From assembly GCF_000058485.1 (NCBI RefSeq), contig NC_008278.1:2288962-2352961 (forward strand): a DNA stretch of 64,000 nt, written 5' to 3'. The stretch's first letter is position 1. Each line of letters starts with the position of its first letter. The notes beneath the pieces were generated by a model that was not told where the DNA came from, did not search any database, and saw nothing but the letters and a program-made list of their open reading frames with translations. The position numbers were made by a program, and so were the translations under genes. This DNA comes from Frankia alni ACN14a (GTDB lineage: Bacteria; Actinomycetota; Actinomycetes; Frankiales; Frankiaceae). Positions 1 to 9,115 of this stretch are shown here, one piece after another.

Positions 1-143
1 AAGGCGACCGGACCCGTCCCGGCCGCGAGCCGAACGGCCGCGGCGGCGAGCGCTGCGGCGTCGACGATGACCGGTGGGACGCCGTCCACAGGAGCGAGCA
101 GCGGGATGGGCTCGCGGGCGCTGGTGCTGGGCTCTCCCTCCAC
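1..143 (-). CDS. rnd: Ribonuclease D, N-terminal fragment (cut by window edge)
   Basis: Reading leftward from a GTG at 143, the frame stays open to the window edge. It encodes about 47 residues including LLAPVDGVPPVIVD and AAGTGPVA. This matches the opening of actinobacterial ribonuclease D (a 3'-5' exonuclease of the DEDD family), where GPVA is normally followed by the first catalytic FD or VD. The catalytic residues lie outside the window. In actinobacteria this gene commonly follows the DUF3000 gene, as it does here on the same strand. No good ribosome binding site precedes the GTG, so the exact start is uncertain. Confidence 0.6.
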   Translation of the reverse strand, partial: MEGEPSTSAREPIPLLAPVDGVPPVIVDAAALAAAAVRLAAGTGPVA

Positions 144-262
144 CTTTGCGCTTACACCCCCGCTGACCTGCTGTGTTGGTTCAGGAACCGTCGACGTCAC
201 GATCGGCGATCGTACGTCTGAATCCTCGCGGAGGCAGCCGCGCTGTTCAGCGAATCACGCTA

Positions 263-268
263 ATTATA
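263..268 (-). promoter_or_regulatory. Candidate -10 box upstream of rnd
   Basis: A perfect TATAAT lies on the minus strand about 120 bases before the ribonuclease D start, inside a locally AT-rich patch (ctaattatacgcatcg) that stands out in this GC-rich DNA. The -35 region at about 17 bases is not convincing, so this is only a plausible promoter. Confidence 0.35.
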
Positions 269-372
269 CGCATCGTGACACCGCCACCGGGTAGGGTGGC
301 CGGCTCCCGAGCCGAACGGGGTAGCGCGAATCCCCTGGCTGTGGTCCCGCGGCGGGGCCGCGACCGGCGGAT

Positions 373-1032
373 TCAGCTCCGGCGCTGGGGCAGCGGCACG
401 ACGCCGGACAGTGCCGGTGGCAGGCCGGCCATGGCGGCCAGCAGGTCGCCGAAGGCCAGCAGGTGGGCCGCCGCCCCGGCGGGACTCCAGGCTGGTCGCG
501 CCGGCTCCGGGCCGTGCGGGCCCGCGGCGCCCGGGCCGGCGCCGAGCGCGGTCTCGGCCCAGTCGGGCGACCAGGAGCAGCGCAGCTCGACGTCGAAGCT
601 GTCCCCCTCGGCCCGCAGCAGGCCGAACCGCCGCGACGAGGTCGTCGTCACCGCGCCGCCGAGCGCACGGACCTGCGCGCCGTGCGCGTCGAGGGACTCC
701 CGCAGCCACGACCAGGCCACGTCGGCCAGCAACGGATCGGTGGCGATCTCCGGGTCGACACTCGCCCGGGCGTAGCAGACGATGCGGGCGCTGCCCTGCC
801 AGGCCGGCTGTCCCTCCGGATCCATCAGGACGATCAGCCGGCCGGCGGCGAGGTCGGCGGCGTCGCCGGTCAGGCCGCCGGCGAGCGCGAAGGCGTGGGG
901 CGCGAGCCGGGTCGGCGCGGCGACCTCGTGCACGCTGATCTCCGGTCGCAGCCGCGCGATCCCGTCGCGCAGGGCGTCGGTGCTGGCGAGAAAGATCGGC
1001 GGGCTTGCCTCGTACGACTGCGCCGCCCCCAT
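373..1032 (-). CDS. DUF3000 family protein
   Basis: A 219-residue protein starting MGAAQSYEASPPIF. The segment ALRDGIARLRPEISVHE followed by LAPHAFALAGG is typical of DUF3000, a family found almost only in actinobacteria, with no known biochemical function. No signal peptide or membrane helix is visible. The open frame extends about 150 codons further upstream, but that part is Arg/Pro/Gly-rich shadow sequence, so I chose the ATG at 1032, which gives the usual family length. It lies between a zinc-ribbon gene and ribonuclease D on the same strand, and across a divergent interval from the heme genes. That arrangement is familiar in actinobacteria. Confidence 0.85.
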   Translation of the reverse strand: MGAAQSYEASPPIFLASTDALRDGIARLRPEISVHEVAAPTRLAPHAFALAGGLTGDAADLAAGRLIVLMDPEGQPAWQGSARIVCYARASVDPEIATDPLLADVAWSWLRESLDAHGAQVRALGGAVTTTSSRRFGLLRAEGDSFDVELRCSWSPDWAETALGAGPGAAGPHGPEPARPAWSPAGAAAHLLAFGDLLAAMAGLPPALSGVVPLPQRRS

Positions 1033-1271
1033 GACGGCAACGTTAGGACGTCGACCTTGATCGCGCTGGGTAGACGCCGGAGCGTGGGGCTTCGACCCCG
1101 TTGCGTGCGGACGGACGCCGATGAGGCGATGGCCGGAACGGTGCGCCGTGTCCCGCAGGACCGGAACCTCCCGGGGCCCGGGGACCGCCTCCGCCGCGGC
1201 GGGCTCGCCGAAGGGTGCGGGACGGCCCGCGGCGGCGCCGTAGTCGGGACGCGGGGCGGGACTGTGCAGAC

Positions 1272-1577
1272 TCACGCCGGGATCCGGGCGGCGGCGCGCT
1301 CGCGGCCGCGATGATCCCGCGCCCCGGCGCCGGCCTCCCGGCCCGCTCGCGGGTGCGCCGCCGACCTGGCCGCCGGGACCTGCCCTCCGGCCGGGGCCTG
1401 CGCCCCGAGCGGGACCGGTCCCAGGAGTACCGCCGCACCGCACTCGGTGCAGGCCCACTCCGGGCAGTCCGCTCCGTGCCCGTCGGCGCACGGCGGCTGC
1501 TCGAACGGCCGCTCGTCACCGCATTCTGTGCAGGTCAGAACGATGAGATCGTCGGCGCCCACCCGGACCAGTTCCAC
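1272..1577 (-). CDS. Small zinc-ribbon protein, function unknown
   Basis: About 101 residues from a GTG at 1577, with GGGGAG about ten bases upstream. The N-terminal half is convincing as protein: VELVRVGADDLIVLTC, then two CTEC knuckles (CxxC) some 25 residues apart with two further cysteines (PPC and DCPEW) between them. This looks like one or two structural zinc sites. The C-terminal half is low-complexity Ala/Arg/Gly-rich sequence. I do not recognise a family. Earlier in-frame codons exist, but they add only Arg/Pro-rich sequence. It probably shares a transcript with the DUF3000 gene downstream. Confidence 0.55.
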   Translation of the reverse strand: MELVRVGADDLIVLTCTECGDERPFEQPPCADGHGADCPEWACTECGAAVLLGPVPLGAQAPAGGQVPAARSAAHPRAGREAGAGARDHRGRERAAARIPA

Positions 1578-1879
1578 TCGAACACCACTCCCCGCGCACG
1601 GCTGCTGCGTGTTGCGTCCCCTCGGATGCGGTGGGCGCTGCACCACGGATCCCGCGCCCCCGCGACTGCCGGCCGAGGGGGAACGCGGACGACGCGCACC
1701 CTCTGCCCTCATTCCGACCGGACTGACGGTGCCACGGGACGGACAGATGTCCGCGCATTCCCTCCGGCGTGTCGCGTGCGCCCGTCTCGAGGGGGTGTGG
1801 GCGGGAGATCCCTGGTCGCGCGACTCGCCCCGCTTGGGTGCGCAGCGCGCAGCCGCGCGGGGCAGCCGCGCCCGGGGCG
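1578..1879. other. Intergenic stretch, nothing recognised
   Basis: About 300 bases between the DUF3817 gene and the zinc-ribbon gene. Open frames here are Arg/Ala-rich on both strands and have no start context. I see no convincing gene, RNA or repeat. Confidence 0.4.
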
Positions 1880-2266
1880 TCAGCTCCGGCGGGCGGCGGG
1901 TCGGGAGACCGGCCGCGAGCCCGGACCGGCCGGCGGGGTCGTGCCGCCCGCGAGGCCGGCGTCACCGCGCAGCCAGTGCCGTTCCACGAAGAACGGTGCC
2001 ACCGGCAGCACGGAGGCGATCAGGGCCAGCACGGTGCGCCGGCGGGGCCAGCGCCCGGCGAACGCCAGGTAGCCGATGAGTGCGCAGTAGGCGAGAAAGA
2101 GCGTGCCGTGGATCGGGCCGAGGATCTTCACCCCCTGGGGATGGTCGGCGCCGTACTTGATCCCCGTGGCGATGAGCAGCAGGAGGAACGACGTCGCCTC
2201 GGCGAACGAGACGGCGCGGGCCGCGGTCAGGACGCGGGATCCGCCGTGCGGGGCCTGATCGGTCAT
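1880..2266 (-). CDS. DUF3817 family integral membrane protein
   Basis: 128 residues from ATG 2266. Three hydrophobic segments are visible: FAEATSFLLLLIATGIKYG, GPIHGTLFLAYCALIGYLAF and TVLALIASVLPVAPFFVE. The spacing and the IKYG, GPIHG and PFFVERH signatures are those of DUF3817, a small actinobacterial membrane family of unknown function. The C-terminal 25 residues are Pro/Ala/Arg-rich and probably cytoplasmic. It is transcribed away from hemE across a 355-base divergent interval. Confidence 0.85.
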   Translation of the reverse strand: MTDQAPHGGSRVLTAARAVSFAEATSFLLLLIATGIKYGADHPQGVKILGPIHGTLFLAYCALIGYLAFAGRWPRRRTVLALIASVLPVAPFFVERHWLRGDAGLAGGTTPPAGPGSRPVSRPAARRS

Positions 2267-2621
2267 CTCAAGTCCTCAATCGTCGTGGCGGTCGGACGGT
2301 CGTCATGGCGAGATCGTGACCATCGCCGGACCTGAGGTGCCGCCCGGACACGCCGGCCGCTCACCTGGGCGGACAGCGGATTTCGTCACATCCGAGTGGT
2401 CTGCGGTCGGCCTGGTCAGCCCGGCTGTTCGGGCTGGTCCGGACCGGCGGGCACCGGCTGGACCAGCAACTTCTTCTACTGAAAGTAGAAGATAGCTGAC
2501 GCCGGAGGACCCGATCGGCCCGGACCGTGACCACCCCGACGCCGGTCATCACCCGCCCGTGCCGATCGGAGTGACCCCGGTCGCACCGGCACAGGTGCGG
2601 CGGGCATGCAACGATCGAGGC
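2267..2621. promoter_or_regulatory. Divergent intergenic region (DUF3817 / hemE)
   Basis: About 355 bases that must contain the promoters of both divergent genes. The only clear element is the AT-rich palindrome listed separately at 2473-2491. A further inverted motif (cagcccggctgttcgggctg) lies near 2418-2437. Confidence 0.4.
2473..2491. promoter_or_regulatory. Perfect 8-bp palindrome, candidate operator
   Basis: CTTCTACT-GAA-AGTAGAAG is a perfect inverted repeat with a 3-base centre. It sits in an unusually AT-rich patch about 130 bases before the hemE start. Size and symmetry fit a dimeric HTH repressor site (TetR, MarR or PadR type). The cognate regulator cannot be named from sequence. 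Confidence 0.45.
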
Positions 2622-3917
2622 ATGTCTGTCGTCCACATCGACGCCGGGCCCGGGTCCGGGTCGGCCAGCGTCCAGACCGCGCCGAGCGGCGTCGCGGTCG
2701 CCTCGGCGCGGGTCGCGCCCTCGCGGGACGGCGACACCCTCCACCGCCCCGGTCGGCTCGCCTCGGCCACCGGCCTCCCGCTCACCGACGCCGCCCTGCG
2801 GGCCGGTGCCGCGGACCCGTGTGCCGAGGCGGCCGATCCGCGCGCCGGCGTCGCACCCCGTTGCGCCGCCGCGCGCTCGGCGGACGCGCGCCGGCCCGGC
2901 CTCGCCAGCACCGCCCCGTTCCTGCGGGCCTGCCGACGGGACCAGCCCGAGACCACCCCCGTCTGGTTCATGCGCCAGGCCGGTCGCGTCCTGCCCGAGT
3001 ACCGGGCGCTGCGCGCCGACGTGCCGATGCTCGACTCGTGCCGCGACCCCGCGATGATCACCGAGATCACCATGCAGCCGGTGCGTCGCTTCCGGCCGGA
3101 CGCGGCGATCTTCTTCTCCGACATCGTCGTGCCGCTGGTGGCGATCGGGCTCGACATCGACATCGTCGCCGGGGTCGGGCCGGTCGTCGCGGAGCCGGTG
3201 CGCGACTCCGCCCGGCTCGCGGCACTGCGTGCGCTCGAACCGGACGACGTCCCCTACGTCACGCAGGCGGTCCGCGACCTGCTCGGCGAGCTCGGCGGCA
3301 CCCCGCTGATCGGTTTCGCGGGCGCGCCGTTCACCCTGGCCAGCTACCTCGTCGAGGGCGGCCCGAGCCGCAACCACCTGCGTACCAAGGCGATGATGTA
3401 CGGCGAGCCGGAGCTCTGGCACGAGCTGCTCGACCGGCTGGCCACCATCACCACCGCCTTCCTGCGGGTCCAGGTCGACGCCGGCGTCGACGCGGTGCAG
3501 CTGTTCGACTCCTGGGCCGGTGCGCTCAGCGAGGACGACTACCGGCGTTACGTCGCACCGCACAGCGCGCGCGTGCTGGCGGCCTTCGCCGGCGAGGTGC
3601 CGCGTATCCACTTCGGCGTCAACACCGGCGAGCTGCTCGCCGCCATGGGCCAGGTGGGTGCCGACGTCGTCGGGGTCGACTGGCGGGTTCCCCTCGACGA
3701 GGCCGCGCGCCGGATCGGGCCGGGCCGGGCGGTGCAGGGCAACCTCGACCCGGCGGCGGTGTTCGCGCCCGAGCCCGTGCTCGCCGCCAAGGTCGGCGAC
3801 GTCCTGGCCCGCGGCGCGAAGGCGGAGGGGCACGTGTTCAACCTCGGCCACGGCGTCCTGCCGGAGACCGACCCGGGCGTGCTCGCGCACATCGTCGACC
3901 TCGTCCACGCCGGTTGA
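2622..3917 (+). CDS. hemE: Uroporphyrinogen III decarboxylase
   Basis: 431 residues. HemE removes four acetate carboxyls from uroporphyrinogen III to give coproporphyrinogen III in cytoplasmic heme synthesis. The diagnostic [10 protein letters not shown] is at residues 113-122 and is followed by LPEYR. The catalytic aspartate region reads [13 protein letters not shown], and the [17 protein letters not shown] and FDSWAGALS motifs are intact. Compared with the usual length of about 350, there is an extra N-terminal segment of roughly 85 residues rich in Ala, Arg and Ser. I start at ATG 2622, which is preceded by a weak CGAGG, but no better internal start is visible. It is the first gene of a heme cluster with the oxidase and HemQ genes downstream. 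Confidence 0.95.
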   Translation: MSVVHIDAGPGSGSASVQTAPSGVAVASARVAPSRDGDTLHRPGRLASATGLPLTDAALRAGAADPCAEAADPRAGVAPRCAAARSADARRPGLASTAPFLRACRRDQPETTPVWFMRQAGRVLPEYRALRADVPMLDSCRDPAMITEITMQPVRRFRPDAAIFFSDIVVPLVAIGLDIDIVAGVGPVVAEPVRDSARLAALRALEPDDVPYVTQAVRDLLGELGGTPLIGFAGAPFTLASYLVEGGPSRNHLRTKAMMYGEPELWHELLDRLATITTAFLRVQVDAGVDAVQLFDSWAGALSEDDYRRYVAPHSARVLAAFAGEVPRIHFGVNTGELLAAMGQVGADVVGVDWRVPLDEAARRIGPGRAVQGNLDPAAVFAPEPVLAAKVGDVLARGAKAEGHVFNLGHGVLPETDPGVLAHIVDLVHAG

Positions 3918-4080
3918 TCCGGCCGGCGACCGACGGCCGGTTACAGCTCCACCACCATCGGGGCCCGGTCCGCCACCACAGCGTGATCCGCCGCCGGGAC
4001 GCGGCCCGCCTGCGGGCGGGCGCGACGCGATGGTGAATCCTGGTGGAACGGCACCACTCATCGTGAAGGGCGGCAGGAAC

Positions 4081-5568
4081 GTGCGGGTTGTCATCGTCGG
4101 TGGGGGAGTCGCCGGGCTCGCCGCGGCCCATGCCCTGTCCGGCCACGCCGAGGTGACCGTCCTGGACGCGGGGGAGCGCGTCGGCGGCAAGCTGCGCACC
4201 ACCCCGATCGAGGGGATGGACGTCGAGGAGGGCGCCGAGTCGTTCCTCGCTCGCGTCCCCGACGGTCTGCGGCTGGCCAGGCAGATCGGCCTCGGCCACG
4301 ACATCGTGCATCCGGCGACGACCTCGGCGTCGCTGTGGATCCGGGGCCGGCTGCGGCCGATCCCGCCGAACACCATGCTCGGCGTGCCGACCGACGCCTT
4401 CGGCCTGGTCCGCTCCGGGGTGTTGTCCCCCTGGGGGCTGCTGCGGGCCGCGGCCGACCTGGCCCTGCCGCGCACCCGCTTCCCCGACGACCCCACCGTG
4501 GGCGGCTTCGTCGGCGCCCGGGTCGGGCGCGAGGTCGTCGACCTGCTGGTCGACCCGCTGCTCGGCGGGGTGTACGCCGGGCGGGCCGACGCGCTGTCCC
4601 TGCGGGCCACCGTGCCGCAGCTCGTCCCGATCCTGACCGAGGACCGGTCGCTGCTGCTCGGCGCCCACCGGGTGCGGGCCCGCACCGCCCCGGCCGCGTC
4701 GGCGTCGACGACGCCGCTGTTCGCCAGCTTGCGCGGCGGCCTGGGGTCGTTCGCGACGCGGCTGGCCGAGCGGTCCGGCGCGACCGTGCGCACCGGCGTG
4801 CTGGTGCGCGCCGTGGAACGCACCGCCGGCGGCTGGCGGGTCGTCTGCGACCGGGTCGGCGGCGGGGAGAAGCCCGAGCCGCTGACGGCCGACGCGGTGA
4901 TCCTCGCCGTGCCCGCCGGGGTGGCCCGGACACTGCTGAGCCCGCTGGCCCCGCACGCGGCGGCCCCGCTCGCCGGTGTCCCCTACGCCTCCGTCGGCCT
5001 GATCACGCTGGTCTACCGGGACGTCACCCCGCCGCCGGGCAGCGGTTTCCTGGTGCCGGCGCGGGCGGGTACGTCGGTGAAGGCGGCCACCTTCCTGACC
5101 ACGAAGTGGCCGCATGTCCGCGCCGGCCGGTTCACGGTGGTCCGGGCCAGCATCGGCCGCGCCGGCGCCGAGCACGACCTGCAGCGCGGCGACACCGAGC
5201 TCGCCGGCGTGGCCGCGGCGGAGATCGCCCAGATCACGGGGCTGACGGCGCGTCCGATCGCCACCAGGGTGAGCCGGTGGGGCGGCGCGCTGCCGCAGTA
5301 CCTCCCGGGCCATCTGAGCCGGATCGCCGGCGTGCGCCGGGCGCTGCCCGCGGGCCTCGCGCTCGCCGGCGCCGGCTACGACGGCGTCGGCATCCCGGCC
5401 TGCATCCGCTCCGGGGAGGCCGCCGCCGCCGCGGTGCTGCGCGCCGTCCGGACGGCCCAGGGCAGTCCGGCGGAGCCGTCGGGATCGACCGATCCGGTGG
5501 GATCGACCGATCCGGTGGAGCCGACCGATCCGGTGGGGCCGGTGGGTCCGCTGGGCCCGGGAGTCTGA
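4081..5568 (+). CDS. hemY: Coproporphyrinogen III oxidase (HemY/CgoX-type FAD enzyme)
   Basis: 495 residues from GTG 4081; an in-frame ATG at 4030 would add 17 residues. The N-terminus VVIVGGGVAGLAAAHAL is the FAD Rossmann motif (GxGxxG), followed by the GGK and EEGAESF motifs of the protoporphyrinogen/coproporphyrinogen oxidase family. The C-terminal FAD motif GAGYDGVGIPACIRSGEAAA is complete. In Gram-positive bacteria this HemY type oxidises coproporphyrinogen III to coproporphyrin III (CgoX), which fits the presence of HemQ immediately downstream. The C-terminal tail after about residue 465 is three 18-bp minisatellite units (positions 5481-5534) encoding GSTDPV-like hexapeptides. That tail is not part of the enzyme fold. 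Confidence 0.92.
   Translation: MRVVIVGGGVAGLAAAHALSGHAEVTVLDAGERVGGKLRTTPIEGMDVEEGAESFLARVPDGLRLARQIGLGHDIVHPATTSASLWIRGRLRPIPPNTMLGVPTDAFGLVRSGVLSPWGLLRAAADLALPRTRFPDDPTVGGFVGARVGREVVDLLVDPLLGGVYAGRADALSLRATVPQLVPILTEDRSLLLGAHRVRARTAPAASASTTPLFASLRGGLGSFATRLAERSGATVRTGVLVRAVERTAGGWRVVCDRVGGGEKPEPLTADAVILAVPAGVARTLLSPLAPHAAAPLAGVPYASVGLITLVYRDVTPPPGSGFLVPARAGTSVKAATFLTTKWPHVRAGRFTVVRASIGRAGAEHDLQRGDTELAGVAAAEIAQITGLTARPIATRVSRWGGALPQYLPGHLSRIAGVRRALPAGLALAGAGYDGVGIPACIRSGEAAAAAVLRAVRTAQGSPAEPSGSTDPVGSTDPVEPTDPVGPVGPLGPGV
5481..5534 (+). repeat. 18-bp in-frame tandem repeat, 3 units
   Basis: Units at 5481-5498 and 5499-5516 are identical (GGGATCGACCGATCCGGT), and 5517-5534 differs at two or three bases. 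They encode six-residue repeats at the HemY/CgoX C-terminus, and the array runs on into a degenerate GPVGPLGPG tail. Confidence 0.9.
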
Positions 5569-5622
5569 GGAACGACCCGCACCGGCCGGTCCGGTCGGTG
5601 CGGGGTGATGGAGGAGACGGGT

Positions 5623-6318
5623 ATGCCGGAGTCCACGAAGTCCGTTCAGGAGCTCAACGCCGAGCTCCTCTACACCGGGTGGTCGGTCTTCGCCGCCGAC
5701 CGCCCGCTGCCCGCCGATCGGACCCCCCTGATCGACGAGGCCGACGCCCTGCTGGAAGGGGCACTGGCGAAGGACGTCTACACCCGCGGAACGTACGAGA
5801 TCTCGGGCTACCGGGCCGACGCGGACCTGATGGTCTGGTGGACCAGCCCGGACCCCGACCTGCTGCAGGAGACCTACCAGCGGTTCCGCCAGACGGCGCT
5901 GGGCGGCCATCTGCGGCCCGTGTGGTCGGCCGTCGGGCTGCACCGCCCGGCGGAGTTCAACCGCAACCACATCCCGGCGTTCGTCCGCCGGGAGGACCCG
6001 CGCGGGTACATCTGCGTCTATCCGTTCAACCGGTCTCTGGAGTGGTACCTGCTGCCGGAGTACGAGCGGCGCGGGCTGCTCGCCGAGCACGGGATCATGG
6101 GCCGCGAGTTCGAGGACGTCCGGGCCAACACGGTCGCCGCGTTCGGCCTGGGCGACTACGAGTGGCTGCTCGCGTTCGAGGCCGACGAGCTGCACCGCAT
6201 CGTCGACTGCATCCGCCACCTGCGGGGGAGCGCCACCCGTCGGCACACCCGGCTGGAGACCCCGTTCTACAGCGGCGCCCGCAAGTCCCTCGCCGACATC
6301 GTCGCCGCCCTGCCCTGA
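5623..6318 (+). CDS. hemQ: Coproheme decarboxylase HemQ (ChdC)
   Basis: 231 residues, the usual family length. HemQ carries out the last step of the coproporphyrin pathway, decarboxylating iron-coproporphyrin III to heme b. The core motif YPFNRSLEWYLLPEYERR contains the tyrosine region used in radical decarboxylation, and LLAEHGIMGR carries the proximal heme histidine. LNAELLYTGWSVF at the N-terminus is also typical. I chose ATG 5623 because GGAGGAGA ends about six bases upstream; in-frame GTG/ATG codons at 5605 and 5608 are possible but lack a site. Coproporphyrin ferrochelatase (CpfC) is not in this window, so that step must be encoded elsewhere. Confidence 0.95.
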   Translation: MPESTKSVQELNAELLYTGWSVFAADRPLPADRTPLIDEADALLEGALAKDVYTRGTYEISGYRADADLMVWWTSPDPDLLQETYQRFRQTALGGHLRPVWSAVGLHRPAEFNRNHIPAFVRREDPRGYICVYPFNRSLEWYLLPEYERRGLLAEHGIMGREFEDVRANTVAAFGLGDYEWLLAFEADELHRIVDCIRHLRGSATRRHTRLETPFYSGARKSLADIVAALP

Positions 6319-7350
6319 CCCGGTGGCGGCCGCGCTGAGCCGCCCGCACAGCCCCGCCACGACGCTGCGCCGCGCGACCGTGCCGTCCCTCCGGCGCGCG
6401 GCGCCGTCGGTTCTGTCTGCGGCGCGTGCCGCCGGGGCCGGCTGACACCCGCAGCCGGCGCCTGCCTGGGCGCCCCCACCCGTCCGGCAGGCGCCGACCG
6501 TCCCGTATCCGTGCCCCCCGGCTCGCGCAGGCGCGAGCCGGATCGCACAGTTTCCACCCCGACGGCGCCCGTACGGGCCGGGCAGCCGACGGCTCCCCGG
6601 CCGGAGCCGAAGAGCCATGACGCACAGTAGCAGTCCAGCCGCTTCCTGTATACGCAGCGTGCGGCCGGCGTGTGCTGTCCGGAATTTCGGTATCCACGAT
6701 TGAACGCGGGAATTTCGCTACGGCGGGTTACCGGCGATCGACGTCATCTCTGCTACCTTGAGTCGCCACAAACGGACGGATGACGCCGCCGCAACAGTCG
6801 GCGGTCGCGGCGTCGTCCGGCACCTGCTTCGCGGGCCCCCGGTAGATCGGCTGAGGAGAGCCGGTAACGTTGCCCGTGACCAGGAGTGCCGGCCGCGTCG
6901 GTGGCCGGCGGTCCGGTTCGCACCGGTGTGCACCCCGACGCAACGCCGGGCAGTGCGCGAACAGCCGGCCCGCCGTCCGCGGTGGCCCACAGTCAGTGGC
7001 GGGGGAAGATCGCTGGAGGTCCGGTCGATGCATCACCGATGGTTGAGCTCTCGGCCGTCCACGCGAGGCATACCGAGAACCGCGGCAGGATGGGGTCGGG
7101 CCCGGACCGCACCCGAGATCCGACGCGTTGTGGCGACCACGGAGCGGTCGACGATCGGCGCAGCTCGGGGCATCGTCATGACCCCCACCATGCGACCAGG
7201 GCGGACGATTCGGACAGTTTGTTCGATTCGTACATTTCAGGCGACTGTCGCCGCGGAGGCGACGGCGGGGTGTTCCGTCGGGAGTCGTCGTTCGGGCGGA
7301 CCGGTCGGGCGGCGCTGTCCCGCGGGTCACGCTCCCGGGGAGGGCCACGC
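6319..7350. other. 1.03-kb stretch without a supported gene; leader of the sugar transferase
   Basis: Open frames exist on both strands, but their translations are Arg/Pro/Gly-rich with no recognisable domain or start signal. The stretch contains a 9-bp direct repeat GGAATTTCG at 6681-6689 and 6709-6717 in an AT-richer patch. Other AT-rich patches, such as tttgttcgattcgtacattt near 7218-7237, may carry the promoter of the downstream gene. Confidence 0.4.
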
Positions 7351-9024
7351 GTGACGGAGACGATGTCGGGGGACGCCCGCGCCTCCGCCGGGTCGAACTT
7401 CGTCCCGCGCACCCGGCCCGGCCCGTCGCCCTACCCGCCGCAGACCAGGCCCGGGGCCGCCGCACCGGCGGACCACGCCGCGACGCCCCCGGGCGGGCAG
7501 CCCGGCTGGACCGGCACCGGCGGCCGCCACAGCGTCGCCCGCGCGCACTCGGTCGCGGCGCTGGAGAACGTGGCCTACCGGGCGCAGGTCACCTGGGAGC
7601 GCCGCTACGTGCGGCTACTGATCCTGTTCGACGCGGCGGCCTGCGTGGTCGCCGCGGGGCTGGCGTTCTTCGTGCGGTTCGGCGACCTCGTCGACTTCGA
7701 GACCAAGCCGGTGTCGATCAAGCCGTACATCCTCATGACGGTGCTGCTGCCGGTCGCGTGGGTGCTCGCCATGTCGCTGAACCGGGCCTACGAGAGCCGG
7801 TTCCTCGGCGGTGGGTCGGAGGAGTTCCGCCGGGTGGTCAACGCCGCGGCCAGGTTCACGGCCGCGCTCGCGATCATCTCGTACGCGACCAAGGCCGAGA
7901 TCGCCCGCAGCTACGTCCTCATCGCGTTCCCCGCGGCGACCCTGCTGTCGGTGGCCGGCCGGGTCATCGGGCGGGGGATCCTGCATCGGATGCGCCGCGC
8001 CGGGCGCTGCCTGCACCGGGTCCTCGTGGTCGGTGCCGGCGAGTCCGCCGCCACGCTGGTCCGCCTCGCCCAGCGCGACCCGACGTCGGGCTGGTCCGTG
8101 GTCGGCGTGGTGCTCGACCGCTCGCCGGGCCGGCACAGCCACGACCGCCCGGAGCGCAGCGGGTTCGACCTGCTCGGAGTGCCGATCGTGGGCACCTCGG
8201 AGACCCTGCACACCGCCATCACCGCCACCCACGCCACCACCGTCGCGATCTGCCCGCAGATGGACGGCGAGACCCTGCGCCGGGTGCTGTGGACGCTCGA
8301 GGGCAGCGACGTCGACGTGCTCGTCTCCTCGGCGCTGACCGACGTGACCGGCCCGCGGATCTCGATCCGCCCGGTGGCCGGGCTGCCCCTGCTGCACATC
8401 GAGGAGCCGGAGCTCAGCGGGACCCGCCGGGTCATGAAGGGCGTGTTCGACCGCTGCGTCGCCGGCACGGTGATCCTGCTGTTCCTGCCGGTCCTGCTCG
8501 GCCTCGGGATCGCGGTCCGGCTCACCAGCCGCGGCCCGGCGCTGTTCAAGCAGATCCGGGTCGGCCGGGGCGGCGAGCACTTCACGATGTTCAAGTTCCG
8601 GTCCATGTACGTGGACGCGGAGGCGCGCAAGGCCGAGCTGGAGTCGCGTAACGAGCGCGCCGAGGGCCTGCTGTTCAAGATGCGCGACGACCCTCGGATC
8701 ACCCGCGTCGGGAAGTTCCTGCGCAAGTGGTCGCTCGACGAGCTGCCACAGTTGATCAATGTGCTCAACGGCAGCATGTCGTTGGTCGGGCCGCGCCCGC
8801 CGCTGCCCTCGGAGGTCGCCCGCTACGAGGACGACGTGCACCGCCGGCTGATGGTGAAGCCCGGTCTGACCGGCCTGTGGCAGATCAGCGGACGCTCGGA
8901 CCTGGAGTGGGACGAGTCGGTCCGCCTCGACCTGCGCTACGTGGAGAACTGGTCGCTGGCGATGGACTTCGTCATCCTCTGGCGGACCGTCTTCGCCGTC
9001 CTGCGCCGCGAAGGCGCCTACTGA
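7351..9024 (+). CDS. Polyprenyl-phosphate sugar-1-phosphate transferase (exopolysaccharide initiation)
   Basis: 557 residues from GTG 7351, with GGGGAGGG about seven bases upstream; the frame stays open further upstream but without support. An N-terminal Pro-rich cytoplasmic region is followed by about four membrane helices (starting YVRLLILFDAAACVVAAGLAFF). Next comes a CoA_binding_3-like region (RVLVVGAGESAATLVRLAQ), another helix (GTVILLFLPVLLGLGIAV) and the bacterial sugar transferase domain (PF02397). That domain has FTMFKFRSMYVDAE, WSLDELPQLINVLNG, MSLVGPRPP and KPGLTGLWQISGRS. The family moves a hexose-1-phosphate from a nucleotide sugar to undecaprenyl phosphate to start exopolysaccharide or glycan assembly at the membrane. 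The sugar cannot be told from sequence. No glycosyltransferases or flippase lie beside it, so its pathway partners are elsewhere. Confidence 0.9.
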   Translation: MTETMSGDARASAGSNFVPRTRPGPSPYPPQTRPGAAAPADHAATPPGGQPGWTGTGGRHSVARAHSVAALENVAYRAQVTWERRYVRLLILFDAAACVVAAGLAFFVRFGDLVDFETKPVSIKPYILMTVLLPVAWVLAMSLNRAYESRFLGGGSEEFRRVVNAAARFTAALAIISYATKAEIARSYVLIAFPAATLLSVAGRVIGRGILHRMRRAGRCLHRVLVVGAGESAATLVRLAQRDPTSGWSVVGVVLDRSPGRHSHDRPERSGFDLLGVPIVGTSETLHTAITATHATTVAICPQMDGETLRRVLWTLEGSDVDVLVSSALTDVTGPRISIRPVAGLPLLHIEEPELSGTRRVMKGVFDRCVAGTVILLFLPVLLGLGIAVRLTSRGPALFKQIRVGRGGEHFTMFKFRSMYVDAEARKAELESRNERAEGLLFKMRDDPRITRVGKFLRKWSLDELPQLINVLNGSMSLVGPRPPLPSEVARYEDDVHRRLMVKPGLTGLWQISGRSDLEWDESVRLDLRYVENWSLAMDFVILWRTVFAVLRREGAY

Positions 9025-9115
9025 GCTGGCCTGACCTGACCCGGCCGGCCGGCCGGCCCGACCGACCGACCGGCTGGCGGGCTTCCGGCCGGGAGCGGCC
9101 GGGCGGCCCGACGGA

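Noticed and set aside
2361-4823. Long minus-strand frames (up to 820 codons) opposite hemE and hemY
   Set aside because: High-GC shadow frames rich in Arg/Pro/Gly; the plus strand carries unmistakable heme enzymes.
6095-6697. 200-codon minus-strand frame downstream of hemQ
   Set aside because: It overlaps the end of hemQ in antisense and has a shadow-like Arg/Gly/Pro composition.
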